Assembly: GCF_024169655.1 (NCBI RefSeq)
Contig: NZ_JALJWV010000001.1
Span: forward strand, 2,361,001-2,425,000
Length of the DNA: 64,000 bases
Source of the DNA: Pseudomonas marginalis
Lineage (GTDB): Bacteria; Pseudomonadota; Gammaproteobacteria; Pseudomonadales; Pseudomonadaceae
Direction of reading: 5' to 3'
In this document: positions 45,253-55,054 of the stretch, piece after piece
Numbering within the stretch: position 1 is the first letter of the stretch
Layout: the number at the start of each line of letters is the position of its first letter
Position numbers and translations under genes: made by a program
Notes under the pieces: model-generated
The model's input: the letters and a program-made list of their open reading frames with translations, nothing else
What the model was told of the DNA's origin: nothing
Database searches by the model: none

Positions 45253-45911
45253 TGATTGGAAGTGTCGAGAATATGTTGAAATTACTGACCTCAGGTATAG
45301 CTGAGACGTTTGAAAACCATGGGTTCACGCAAAAAAAAGACCGTTTTTTTGAAAAAACCGACAATAAGGGTCGAATCAGGCGCTACTCAATGGGGCTTTC
45401 CAAGCAAAAAGGATGGTTTTCTCTCCACTTGACGCTGCAGCTTCTCGATCCGACACTGATGGTGCATGTGAATACAGTCCTTGAAAAGGCACTGAGAGAT
45501 GACAAGTTCGAGTATCCGGAAAGTTGGTCAAAATCAATTATAGAGAAATCTATAAAAACTCGCACATCCAATCAGGTTGTCGCCGAACTGACCGATTGGC
45601 GGATACTGAAGGAATCCAGCGAATCACTTCAGCACTTCAATGAGAGGTTTTCGATATGGCTATATTCATTCGAAACTCCGGATGAAAAGCCGGGCTGGAA
45701 AGAGCAGTTACTGACCAGCGTTGAGTTAGCACTCAAGTGGTTTGATGAAGTAGATTCAAATGAATGGATTCGCTCCAATACCGTGTACCCTGCTCTATAC
45801 TTACTCGCTACTGAGGGGCTCAAGCAGAGAGTTGAGGAGCACTACAAGGCGGCGTTAAAATCGCTTGAAGATCCGCATGAGGTCGAGCTTTTTTATCGAT
45901 ATTTAGTTTAA
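45252..45911 (+). CDS. Probable immunity protein to the Rhs toxin
   Basis: The 219-residue cytoplasmic protein (MIGSVENMLKLLTSGIAETF, FEKTDNKGRIRRYSMGLSKQ) resembles no family that I can name; it has a DUF4304-like first part (FENHGFTQKKDRFF). Its ATG overlaps the rhs stop (TAATG) behind GGAGG. Its AT-rich composition matches the toxin tip but not the Rhs core. Position, coupling and composition all point to the cognate immunity protein. Confidence 0.7.
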   Translation: MIGSVENMLKLLTSGIAETFENHGFTQKKDRFFEKTDNKGRIRRYSMGLSKQKGWFSLHLTLQLLDPTLMVHVNTVLEKALRDDKFEYPESWSKSIIEKSIKTRTSNQVVAELTDWRILKESSESLQHFNERFSIWLYSFETPDEKPGWKEQLLTSVELALKWFDEVDSNEWIRSNTVYPALYLLATEGLKQRVEEHYKAALKSLEDPHEVELFYRYLV

Positions 45912-45914
45912 AGG

Positions 45915-46303
45915 TAACACAGGCACACCCAGACCAGCCTCAATATTTACGAAGACGAAGGCCATGTCCTCCTGGCTCGCATCGACGGTAGTGGGGCGCT
46001 GCAGAAAGTCCGCTACTACCCACCGATCTCAACGGGCTGCGTGAACAACTGACCGAGGTCGACGGCCACGACATCTGGCGGGCGACTTATCGAGTGTGGG
46101 GCAATACGTTGGAGGAAGTGCGTGAGCCATATTACATTGAAGAACAGAAATTGCGGTTTCAGGAGCAGTATCTGGATCGGGAGACGGGGCTGCATTTTAA
46201 TATGTTTAGGTTTTATGATTCGGATGTGGGGAAGTTTACCACAATCGACCACATTGACTTGATGGGTGGGTTAAATTTTTCCGACAAAAGGAAAGGTGCA
46301 TAA
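45915..46303 (+). pseudogene. Displaced Rhs core tip without start or toxin
   Basis: This stretch repeats the end of the Rhs core (for example VWGNTLEEVREPYYIEEQKL, then ETGLHFNMFRFYDSDVGKFT and IDLMGGLN). Bases from about 46065 to 46262 are close to bases 44650-44847. A 2-base loss near 46018 breaks the frame. After GGLN it runs into FSDKRKGA and a stop. It is the relic of an earlier toxin tip, with the toxin itself deleted. Confidence 0.85.
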
Positions 46304-46353
46304 TACAAATATGCTATTTTTGACTTCTTCACACAACACCAGGGGCTAAAGTA

Positions 46354-46917
46354 GTGACTCAGTTCTTAACCATTGCCTACAACTTAAGCGCTATAGATAA
46401 TCACGCGTACTTTTTTGATGGAGCACCTGATAGTATTTTTTGCAAAACCTGTGGTTGCTGCATTGATCAAAGCTATCTGCCTAGAGAACTGAAAACACCA
46501 AACAAGGCTGATATTGGTGCAACTTATGATGGGCGCTTCATCGCGTCGCTACGTTTCAAGGAATACATCGAAAATTTAAAATTGAGTGTTGGATTTTCAT
46601 TAGTCAATGAAAAAAATCAGCTGTTCATGATGCAGCCTCAAAAAATCATCAAATACAGTGCTCAACAGTTGGAAAACCTCTGTAGTACGTGTGGTCAATA
46701 TTTTGACTGTGTGGTTCCCATCCCGAGTTTCTATCAAGAAACTGGAAAGCCTCTGGAATATGGAATGTTTTTCACAAGTATTGGCTTCGGTAGCGGGAAA
46801 GAAAAAAGCCCGGCCATTATTCTCGGCATCGAAACCGCACTTGAAATAAAGAGCGCAATAAAATCATTGAAATTAAGAGGCGCTGATATCAGTGAGGTTT
46901 TTATGCCTAATGACTAA
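46354..46917 (+). CDS. Orphan immunity-like protein with paired cysteines
   Basis: The 187-residue protein has two cysteine clusters (FCKTCGCCIDQSYLPRELKT near residue 30, LCSTCGQYFDC near residue 110) that could form a zinc site, and an AT-rich composition unlike the chromosome. It begins at a GTG after AGGGG. It sits just behind the displaced Rhs tip, where an immunity gene of a former toxin would be. I recognise no named family. It could still protect against sister-cell toxins. Confidence 0.6.
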   Translation: MTQFLTIAYNLSAIDNHAYFFDGAPDSIFCKTCGCCIDQSYLPRELKTPNKADIGATYDGRFIASLRFKEYIENLKLSVGFSLVNEKNQLFMMQPQKIIKYSAQQLENLCSTCGQYFDCVVPIPSFYQETGKPLEYGMFFTSIGFGSGKEKSPAIILGIETALEIKSAIKSLKLRGADISEVFMPND

Positions 46918-47164
46918 GACTATCGCTCAGCGCTTATCGCCCAGGCGCGTAAGACGGGATAGGTCTATTTGTTATTTGGTCTGTTTATTTTCTGGCCACT
47001 TAAGCGAGTGCAAAAAGGCATAAATAAAACGGTCCTGAAGGGCATGAATTCCTCTCGCGCATGCTCGAAGGCAAGGCGCTGGCGGGTGTGCGGATCAGCA
47101 GCCGGGAAAACGAACTGCACTACGACTTCAGCGACACCGAATAACGACTGTTGGAATGCAATGC
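46918..47164. other. Intergenic stretch with a gene-end remnant
   Basis: Bases 47043-47144 encode an open tail (HEFLSRMLEGKALAGVRISS, ending HYDFSDTE and a stop) with no start, probably the last part of another deleted gene. The bases before it are AT-rich with no gene that I can support. Confidence 0.4.
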
Positions 47165-47279
47165 AAATGTGGGAGGGGGCTTGCCCCCGATGGCGGTGAA
47201 TCAGTCACCACATGCATCAACTGAAACACTGAAGTGCGCCCCAAAAGTTGGACACTCATCCAACTCCTGGGGCTTTTTC

Positions 47280-47819
47280 ATGAGCAAGTACACCGCGCAG
47301 TTCAAACTTTCCGCCATTACCGCCTTCCTAGAGCGAGGCCGTGGCTTTCGCCATATTGCAGCCCGATTTCAAATGGACCCCACTTTGCTTCGCCGCTGGG
47401 TGGAAGCTTACCGGCTGCACGGTGAGGCCAGTCTGAGTAGTTCCGGTGGACGTTATAGTGCTTTGTTCAAGTTCTCCGTTCTGCAACGCATGTGGCGTGA
47501 TTCCCTCTCTTTTCGCCGCGCAGCGGCACTCTTCAATCTGGGTGACTCTACCCAAGTGGGCAGATGGCAGCAGCAGTATTACAGTGGCGGTATTGAAGCC
47601 CTGGCCTCAGGGGAAAAAGGATTGAATATCGCTATGTCCAAACCACCAGCTAAACCTCGAAAAACGGCTGCCCCACTCACCGACCAAGAGCGTGCTCACA
47701 AGGCTTTACTTGATGAACTCCAGTATTTGCGCATGGAGAACGCCTACCTAAAAAAGCTTGGGGAGTTAGGCGAGGCGGTAATGAGGCGCGAGAAAGAAGC
47801 GAAGAAAAAGCCCGATTAA
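47280..47819 (+). CDS. IS3-family transposase OrfA
   Basis: The 179-residue DNA-binding part of the transposase has two helix-turn-helix units (QFKLSAITAFLERGRGFRHI, ARFQMDPTLLRRWVEAYRLH) and a C-terminal leucine-rich coiled coil (HKALLDELQYLRMENAYLKK). The frame ends shortly after an A-rich run (GAAGAAAAAG) at 47801-47810, where ribosomes can shift to the -1 frame to give an OrfAB fusion. OrfA alone normally acts as a regulator of the element. Confidence 0.92.
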   Translation: MSKYTAQFKLSAITAFLERGRGFRHIAARFQMDPTLLRRWVEAYRLHGEASLSSSGGRYSALFKFSVLQRMWRDSLSFRRAAALFNLGDSTQVGRWQQQYYSGGIEALASGEKGLNIAMSKPPAKPRKTAAPLTDQERAHKALLDELQYLRMENAYLKKLGELGEAVMRREKEAKKKPD

Positions 47820-47827
47820 TCTCTGAG

Positions 47828-48655
47828 TTGAGGCAAAGCTTCCCTTTGGACCCTTTGCTCAAACTGGTTGGGCTCGCCCGCAGCACGTACTACTACCAAC
47901 TCAAGGCGATGGACGGAGCAGACCGGTTCGTTTCGCTGAAAGCCTCTATCCAGAGCCTTCAAGACGAGCATAAGGGGCGCTTCGGCTATCGTCGTATGAC
48001 TTTAGCTCTGCGCAGCAACGGACAGTTGATCAACAGTAAAACGGTGCGGCGACTGATGGGGGAGTTGAGTCTGAAATGTACGGTACGACCGAAGAAATAC
48101 AGATCGTATCGAGGGCCGATGGGAAAAGTCTCGCCCAATACCCTGGCTCGTCAGTTCGAGGCTGAACAACCGAATCAGAAATGGGTAACGGATGTCACCG
48201 AGTTCAAAGTGGCTGGCGGAAAGCTGTATCTGTCTCCAGTTTTAGACTTGTACAACGGAGAAATCGTGGCTTATCAGACCGCCACACGCCCCCAATATGC
48301 GTTGGTGGGCGACATGCTGGAACAAGCTCTTGAGCGCTTGCCTGAGGGCGTCAAACCCATGCTGCACTCGGATCAGGGTTGGCACTATCGATACCCAAAG
48401 TACCGGGATCAACTAGAAAAAGCAGGGTTGGAACAGAGCATGTCACGCAGAGGAAACTGCTATGACAACGCCACAATGGAGAGCTTCTTTGGTACGTTGA
48501 AGTCAGAATTTTACTACAGGGAAAGCTTCGACAGCGTGGCTCAGTTGCAGGCTGGACTGGCTGAATACATCCATTACTACAACCATAAACGAATCAAAAC
48601 GAAGCTTGGCGGACTGAGCCCTGTAGCGTACAGAGCCCGGTCCGCTGTAGCCTAA
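47828..48655 (+). CDS. IS3-family transposase OrfB (DDE integrase part)
   Basis: The protein has an HTH_21 region (DEHKGRFGYRRMTLALRSNG) and a retroviral-type integrase core with the DDE triad: KWVTDVTEFKVAGGKLYLSP, MLHSDQGWHYRYPKYRDQL, and NCYDNATMESFFGTLKSEFY. The frame is open upstream of the TTG at 47828 back into the A-rich run. It is probably translated as an OrfAB fusion reading KARLISELRQSFPLDPLLKL after the -1 shift, not from its own start. Confidence 0.92.
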   Translation: MRQSFPLDPLLKLVGLARSTYYYQLKAMDGADRFVSLKASIQSLQDEHKGRFGYRRMTLALRSNGQLINSKTVRRLMGELSLKCTVRPKKYRSYRGPMGKVSPNTLARQFEAEQPNQKWVTDVTEFKVAGGKLYLSPVLDLYNGEIVAYQTATRPQYALVGDMLEQALERLPEGVKPMLHSDQGWHYRYPKYRDQLEKAGLEQSMSRRGNCYDNATMESFFGTLKSEFYYRESFDSVAQLQAGLAEYIHYYNHKRIKTKLGGLSPVAYRARSAVA

Positions 48656-48744
48656 CAATCACTGTCCAACTTTTGGGGCGCACTTCAACACTGCTATCGG
48701 GGGCAAGCCCCCTCCCACATTTGTTCAGCTATTAGGGTACTTCG

Positions 48745-50691
48745 ATGCTATTCAACCAAACCTCACGCCTAACCAAAATCACCAGCCCCCTCGGGCCGGA
48801 CGTGCTGCTGCTCAATCAAATGGGCGGCGGCGAAGAGTTGGGAAGGCTGTTCGCCTATGAGCTGCAACTGACCTCCCTGGACGCCAACATCGACCTCAAC
48901 CAGTTGCTCGGCAAGCCGATGAGCGTCGGCCTGCAACTGGCGGACGGTGGCGAGCGGTATTTCCACGGGATCGTCGCGCAGTGCAGCCAGAGTATCGACC
49001 AGGGCCAGTTCGCCAGCTACCAGGTCACGCTGCGCCCGTGGCTGTGGCTGCTGAGCCGCACGTCGGACTGTCGGATTTTCCAGAACCAGAGCATCCCGCA
49101 GATCATCAAGCAGGTGTTCCGCGACCTGGGTTTTTCCGACTTCGAAGACGCCCTGAGCCGGCCGTACCGCGAGTGGGAATACTGCGTGCAGTACCGCGAA
49201 ACCAGCTTCGATTTCGTCAGCCGCTTGATGGAACAGGAAGGCATCTACTACTTCTTCCGACACGAACAGGACCGTCACGTACTGGTGCTGGCCGATGCCT
49301 ACGGCGCCCACGCCACGGTGCCGGGCTACGCGTCGGTTCCGTACTACCCCAAGGACGAGCAGCAACGCGAACGCGACCACCTGCACAACTGGCACCTGGC
49401 GCAGCAAGTGCAGCCGGGCTCGCTGGAGCTTAACGACTACGACTTCCAGCGCCCCAGCGCGAGCATCGACGTGCGCTCGGCCATGCCGCGCCCGCACACC
49501 GCCGGCGACTATCCGCTGTACGACTACCCCGGCACCTACGTGCAAAGCGCGGACGGCGAACACTACGCGCGCACCCGCATCGAAGCGCTGCAAACCCTGC
49601 ATGAACAAATCGAATTCAGCGGCAACGCCCGCGGCCTCGGTTCCGGCCACCTGTTCAGCCTCACCGGCTTCAGTCGCCAGGACCAGAACCGCGAATACCT
49701 GATCGTCGGCATCCGCTACAACATCCATCAGGAAAGCCTGGAAAGCGGCGGCGGCTCAAACTCTGCGCAGTACGAAAGCAGCCTCACCTGCATCGATGCC
49801 CAACAAAACTTCCGCCCGCTGGCCAACACTCACCGGCCCATCGTCAAAGGCCCGCAGACCGCGCTGGTGGTCGGCCCCAAAGGCGAAGAAATCTGGACCG
49901 ACCAATACGGCCGCGTAAAGGTGCATTTCCACTGGGACCGCCACGACCAATCCAACGAAAACAGCTCGTGCTGGATACGCGTGTCGCAATCCTGGGCCGG
50001 CAAGAACTGGGGCTCGATGCAGATCCCACGGATCGGCCAGGAGGTGATTGTGAGCTTTCTGGAAGGCGACCCCGACCGGCCGATCATTACCGGGCGGGTG
50101 TACAACGCGGAGCAGACGGTGCCCTACGATTTGCCGGAGAACGCGACCCAGAGCGGCATGAAAAGTCGTTCGAGCAAGGGCGGCACGCCGGCCAACTTCA
50201 ATGAAATCCGCATGGAGGACAAGAAGGGGTTGGAGCAAGTGTATATCCATGCCGAGCGGAATCAGGACGTCGTCGTCGAAGTGGACGAAAGCCACTCGGT
50301 GGGGCATGACCGCAACAAGCGCATCGGGCACAACGAGACGGTGACGATTGGCGCTAATCGCCTGCGCGTAGTACGCAACAACGACACCCTGCTGGTGGGC
50401 GGCGCCAAATCCGACAGCGCCGCCACGCGCTATACCGTCGAAGCTGGAGACAGTATTCGCCTGGTGTGTGGTGACAGTGTGATTGAGCTCACGGCAGACG
50501 GAGCCATCAACCTGACCTGTGGCTCGTTCAATCTGTTTTCCTCCGGCAGCAGCAAGATCCAGACACAAGGCAAACTGGATATCAACCAGGGCAGTGACAA
50601 GGGCACATCACCCGGTCAGCAGGGTGTGCGAGCCACTATCCATAACGCCGTCGAATCAACATTTGCGGACAAGCCGGGCGCCGGCCAATAA
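48745..50691 (+). CDS. VgrG, type VI secretion tip protein
   Basis: The 648-residue protein has the VgrG N-terminal gp27-like domain (SYQVTLRPWLWLLSRTSDCR, IFQNQSIPQIIKQVFRDLGF, QYRETSFDFVSRLMEQEGIY, YFF), then the OB-fold/gp5 part (DQYGRVKVHFHWDR, SCWIRVSQSWAGKNWGSMQI, PRIGQEVIVSFLEGDPDRPI) and a repetitive beta-helix (residues 490-600). There is no extra effector domain. It forms the trimeric spike on which the PAAR-Rhs protein would sit. It starts 22 bases after the right half of the split REPIN. Confidence 0.95.
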   Translation: MLFNQTSRLTKITSPLGPDVLLLNQMGGGEELGRLFAYELQLTSLDANIDLNQLLGKPMSVGLQLADGGERYFHGIVAQCSQSIDQGQFASYQVTLRPWLWLLSRTSDCRIFQNQSIPQIIKQVFRDLGFSDFEDALSRPYREWEYCVQYRETSFDFVSRLMEQEGIYYFFRHEQDRHVLVLADAYGAHATVPGYASVPYYPKDEQQRERDHLHNWHLAQQVQPGSLELNDYDFQRPSASIDVRSAMPRPHTAGDYPLYDYPGTYVQSADGEHYARTRIEALQTLHEQIEFSGNARGLGSGHLFSLTGFSRQDQNREYLIVGIRYNIHQESLESGGGSNSAQYESSLTCIDAQQNFRPLANTHRPIVKGPQTALVVGPKGEEIWTDQYGRVKVHFHWDRHDQSNENSSCWIRVSQSWAGKNWGSMQIPRIGQEVIVSFLEGDPDRPIITGRVYNAEQTVPYDLPENATQSGMKSRSSKGGTPANFNEIRMEDKKGLEQVYIHAERNQDVVVEVDESHSVGHDRNKRIGHNETVTIGANRLRVVRNNDTLLVGGAKSDSAATRYTVEAGDSIRLVCGDSVIELTADGAINLTCGSFNLFSSGSSKIQTQGKLDINQGSDKGTSPGQQGVRATIHNAVESTFADKPGAGQ

Positions 50692-50706
50692 CGAGATACT
50701 TACACC

Positions 50707-51141
50707 ATGAACTACTTGATCAATGAAGCCCAATTCACCTTGCCCGATGCAGCCGTACAGGATGCCTCGATCAATATCCTCAAGTTCGCCCACCTGGGCA
50801 CCACGCTGGTCGTCAGCCGTAGCCCGCTGGCGGACGGCGAAACGTTGCGAAGTAACTTCGAAGCGCAGCTCAAGACGCTCGAACAGCAGGAGACGTACCT
50901 TCGTTACTCGCCAGTGCAAGCCATAAAGGTGGGGACCGCACAGGATGTCGATGCCTATGAAGTGCAGAACAGTTTCAACAAAGGCAGCGACAGCTTTTAC
51001 CAGTACCAGTTGGCGCTGCAACTACCGGGCACACGCCGCCTGATCGCGTTGAGTTACGTCAAGACCCAACCCCTCGGGCCAGCCGAAGCGGCTCACTGGG
51101 CAACGCTCAAGAGCACGCTTAACTGCTTCGCTGCGCCCTGA
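50707..51141 (+). CDS. DUF1795 (Eag-type) chaperone for the Rhs effector
   Basis: The 144-residue protein (MNYLINEAQFTLPDAAVQDA, SINILKFAHLGTTLVVSRSP, FYQYQLALQLPGTRRLIALS) belongs to the DcrB/DUF1795 group, which includes Eag chaperones. These hold the hydrophobic N-terminal helices of PAAR-type effectors before loading on VgrG. The Rhs protein in this island has such helices. The gene follows vgrG by 15 bases but is separated from rhs by the insertion and relics. Confidence 0.85.
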   Translation: MNYLINEAQFTLPDAAVQDASINILKFAHLGTTLVVSRSPLADGETLRSNFEAQLKTLEQQETYLRYSPVQAIKVGTAQDVDAYEVQNSFNKGSDSFYQYQLALQLPGTRRLIALSYVKTQPLGPAEAAHWATLKSTLNCFAAP

Positions 51142-51209
51142 ATCAAACGGAGCCAAACCAACCGCTACTCAATCCCCCAAGAATACCCGACCACCCCGAT
51201 CAACAATTC

Positions 51210-51223
51210 TTGATCGCCATCAA
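51210..51223 (+). promoter_or_regulatory. Dnr box of norCB
   Basis: TTGAT-CGCC-ATCAA is a perfect FNR-type box, ending 58 bases before the norC start. This is the expected Dnr-controlled promoter of the NO reductase operon. It lies right after the type VI island. Confidence 0.88.
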
Positions 51224-51281
51224 GCGGTTTTCACCCCCCACCTTCCTATCATGGCCACCGCCAAGCCATGAGGAAGCGACC

Positions 51282-51722
51282 ATGTCAGAGACCTTCACCA
51301 AGGGCATGGCCAGGAACATCTATTTCGGAGGAAGCGTGTTCTTCTTCCTGATTTTCCTGGCCTTGACCTACCACACCGAACAAACCTTTCCCGCCCGCAG
51401 CAACGTCGACCAGCTCACTGAATCGGTGATCCGCGGCAAGAGCGTCTGGGAGCGTAATAACTGCGTCGGTTGCCACACCCTGTTGGGCGAGGGCGCGTAC
51501 TTTGCGCCGGAGCTGGGCAATGTGTTCAAGCGTCGTGGGGGTGACGAAGGGTTCAAGCCGTTCCTGCACGCCTGGATGAAAATGCAGCCCCTTGGGGTGC
51601 CGGGGCGTCGGGCCATGCCGCAATTCAACCTCAGCGACCAGGAGGTGGACGACATGGCCGAGTTCCTCAAATGGAGCTCGAAGATCGATACCAATAACTG
51701 GCCACCGAACAAGGAGGGCTGA
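51282..51722 (+). CDS. norC: Nitric oxide reductase subunit C
   Basis: The 146-residue membrane-anchored cytochrome c has an N-terminal anchor helix (MARNIYFGGSVFFFLIFLAL), heme motif CVGCH in ERNNCVGCHTLLGEGAYFAP, and the axial methionine in GRRAMPQFNLSDQEVDDMAE. It receives electrons from c-type cytochromes and passes them to NorB. GAGGAAG precedes the start at 51282. norB follows after 3 bases. Confidence 0.97.
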   Translation: MSETFTKGMARNIYFGGSVFFFLIFLALTYHTEQTFPARSNVDQLTESVIRGKSVWERNNCVGCHTLLGEGAYFAPELGNVFKRRGGDEGFKPFLHAWMKMQPLGVPGRRAMPQFNLSDQEVDDMAEFLKWSSKIDTNNWPPNKEG

Positions 51723-53147
<1,425 letters not shown>

Positions 53148-53212
53148 TCGTCAATCCCTAAGAGGGCGGCCCGGCTGGTACAGCGGGCCGTTTTACGTTT
53201 GGAGCACACGTC

Positions 53213-55054
53213 ATGGCCTTTACCCTGGAATTGGAAGAGTGGGTCGGCAGCGTCTGGCACCGCTTTATCACCCGCCGTGCCAATGTGGATTTCCCCGAGG
53301 CGCAGGTCGTGCTGACGGATCATCAGCGCAGCCTGGCCCTGTTGTTTCGCGCCCTGGGCGGCGCCGGCGGGATGGCGCTGGAGGCGGCCTGCGAGCGCGA
53401 CCTGTTGCTGCGCCGCAACCTGTTGATGCGTATCGCCGGCACCTGCAAGCAAGCCCCCCTGGCGTCCTGCGACGGCAACCGCTTGCGCTTGCCGGCACGC
53501 CTGGCGGTGTTTCCCGACGCGGCGCTGAATCACGAGTTGTACCGCTGGCTGGCGCTGCTCGCGGCCCACGCCGGGCCGATGAGCCATTGGGCGCGTGACA
53601 ACCAACGCTGGACCTGGCTGCTGTTGCAGCGCTACCCGGCGATGCTGCCGCGCTACCAACGCCTGGTGGAGGCGCACCTGCAACTGCGCCCCGACCCCGC
53701 CAGCCTCAAACCCGACGAAGCCGCGCTGGAACGGGCCTTGCGCAAGGCCCTGCGCGAACCCGGCAGCGTGCGTCACCTGCCGCGCAGTGCGCGAGCCGCC
53801 TGGCCGTTGCCGTTATGGCTGTACCCGGCGCTGCAGTTGGACACCGCGCAAAATACCGACCTGGAAGAGGAGGGCGACGACCTCTCAGCCCCACCCGGCG
53901 AGCAACTAGGCGGGCCCAAGCGCGCCACCCGTATCGACGACGCGAGCCGCGATGGCGGCCTGTTGGTGGTGCGCCTGGAAAACCTGTTCAGTTGGAGCGA
54001 ACACGTCGACCTCGATCGCTGGTCCGACGATAGCCAGGACCCGGACGCCGCCCGCGTCGCCGAAGACCTCGACCAGTTGAGCCTGTCGCGCCAGCGCGTG
54101 CGCAAGAGCGGCGGGCTCAAGCTGCACCTGGATCTGCCGCCCGCCGATGTCGACGACATCCCCTTGGGTGAGGGCATCAAGTTGCCCGAGTGGGACTACC
54201 GGCGGCAGTGCTTGCAGGCAGGCTTCGTCAACCTGCAATTGATGCAGCCGCGTTGCGACGCGCCGCAACCCTTGCCCGCGCGGTTGCAGGCCCAGGCCCA
54301 GCGCCTGCGTCGGCAATTCCAGAGCTTGCGCACCGACCGCCAATGGCAGCGCCAGCAGCCTCAAGGGTCAGAGGTGGACCTGCAAGCCTGGCTGGATTTT
54401 CATGTGCAGCGCCAGCAGGGCGCCTGCGCCGAGCGCGGTCTGTTTCTTGAGCAGCGCCACACCCACCGCGACCTGGCGTGCCTGTTGCTGGCCGATCTGT
54501 CGATGTCTACCGATGCCCATGTCAACGATGAGCAAAAGGTCATCGATGTGATACGCGACAGCCTGCTGCTGTTCGGCGAAAGCCTGGCCGGGGCCGGGGA
54601 TCGCTTTGCGTTGTATGGGTTTTCTTCGCTGCGTCGGCACCAGGTGCGCTTGCAGGTGCTCAAAACCTTCCAGCAAGCCTATGACGACCGCACGCGTGGC
54701 GCGATCCAGGGCCTCAAACCGGGTTACTACACGCGCATGGGCGCGGCCATCCGCCAGGCCACCCAGTTGCTGGGCGCCTGCCCGCAGCGGCGCAAGTTGC
54801 TGTTGTTGATCACCGACGGCAAGCCCAATGACCTGGACCTGTATGAGGGCCGTTACGGCGTGGAGGACACGCGCCAGGCGGTGGTCGAAGCGCGGCGCCA
54901 GGGCTTGATTCCGTTCTGCATCACCATCGACAAACAGGCCGGCGACTATCTGCCGTACATGTTCGGCGCCCATGGTTTCACCCTGATCCATCGCCCCGAA
55001 CAATTACCGCAACGCCTGCCGCAGCTGTATCGGCAGTTGACCGAGACTCAGTAA
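53213..55054 (+). CDS. norD: NO reductase activation protein NorD
   Basis: The 613-residue protein has a C-terminal von Willebrand A domain (residues 425-610) with the metal-binding motif DLSMST in LACLLLADLSMSTDAHVNDE, TRMGAAIRQATQLL and LLLLITDGKPNDLDLYEGRY. The N-terminal part is NorD-specific. NorD acts with the AAA+ protein NirQ to activate NO reductase. It follows norB by 65 bases and its end overlaps by 7 bases the convergent small zinc-ribbon gene. Confidence 0.95.
   Translation: MAFTLELEEWVGSVWHRFITRRANVDFPEAQVVLTDHQRSLALLFRALGGAGGMALEAACERDLLLRRNLLMRIAGTCKQAPLASCDGNRLRLPARLAVFPDAALNHELYRWLALLAAHAGPMSHWARDNQRWTWLLLQRYPAMLPRYQRLVEAHLQLRPDPASLKPDEAALERALRKALREPGSVRHLPRSARAAWPLPLWLYPALQLDTAQNTDLEEEGDDLSAPPGEQLGGPKRATRIDDASRDGGLLVVRLENLFSWSEHVDLDRWSDDSQDPDAARVAEDLDQLSLSRQRVRKSGGLKLHLDLPPADVDDIPLGEGIKLPEWDYRRQCLQAGFVNLQLMQPRCDAPQPLPARLQAQAQRLRRQFQSLRTDRQWQRQQPQGSEVDLQAWLDFHVQRQQGACAERGLFLEQRHTHRDLACLLLADLSMSTDAHVNDEQKVIDVIRDSLLLFGESLAGAGDRFALYGFSSLRRHQVRLQVLKTFQQAYDDRTRGAIQGLKPGYYTRMGAAIRQATQLLGACPQRRKLLLLITDGKPNDLDLYEGRYGVEDTRQAVVEARRQGLIPFCITIDKQAGDYLPYMFGAHGFTLIHRPEQLPQRLPQLYRQLTETQ

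Larger units (their letters stand above)
47230..48687 (+). mobile_element. IS3-family (IS150-like) insertion sequence
   Basis: This 1458-base element has 25-base terminal inverted repeats: left TGAAGTGCGCCCCAAAAGTT at 47230, right ending GGGGCGCACTTCA at 48687. They flank two overlapping-frame transposase genes. ACAC on both sides (47226-47229 and 48688-48691) is a 4-base target duplication. Intact ends, intact genes and a duplication suggest a recent, possibly active insertion. Confidence 0.92.
47165..48722. repeat. REPIN split by an IS3-family element
   Basis: The left REP unit (47165-47198, with GGGAGGGGGCTTGCCCCCGA) and the inverted right unit (48691-48722, with GGGGGCAAGCCCCCTCCCAC) form one REPIN. 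Its spacer, ending ATGCATCAACTGAAACAC, has been opened by the insertion at 47230-48687. An uninterrupted relative with similar spacer is at 61884-61976. Confidence 0.85.

Noticed and set aside
45915..46303. A small gene starting at 46094 (MWGNTLEEV)
   Set aside because: It is the broken end of an Rhs core with a frameshift upstream, not an independent gene.
47165..48722. CRISPR-like or composite-transposon reading of the repeats around the IS
   Set aside because: The flanking repeats are the two halves of one REPIN, not direct repeats or IS copies; no spacer array is present anywhere in the window.
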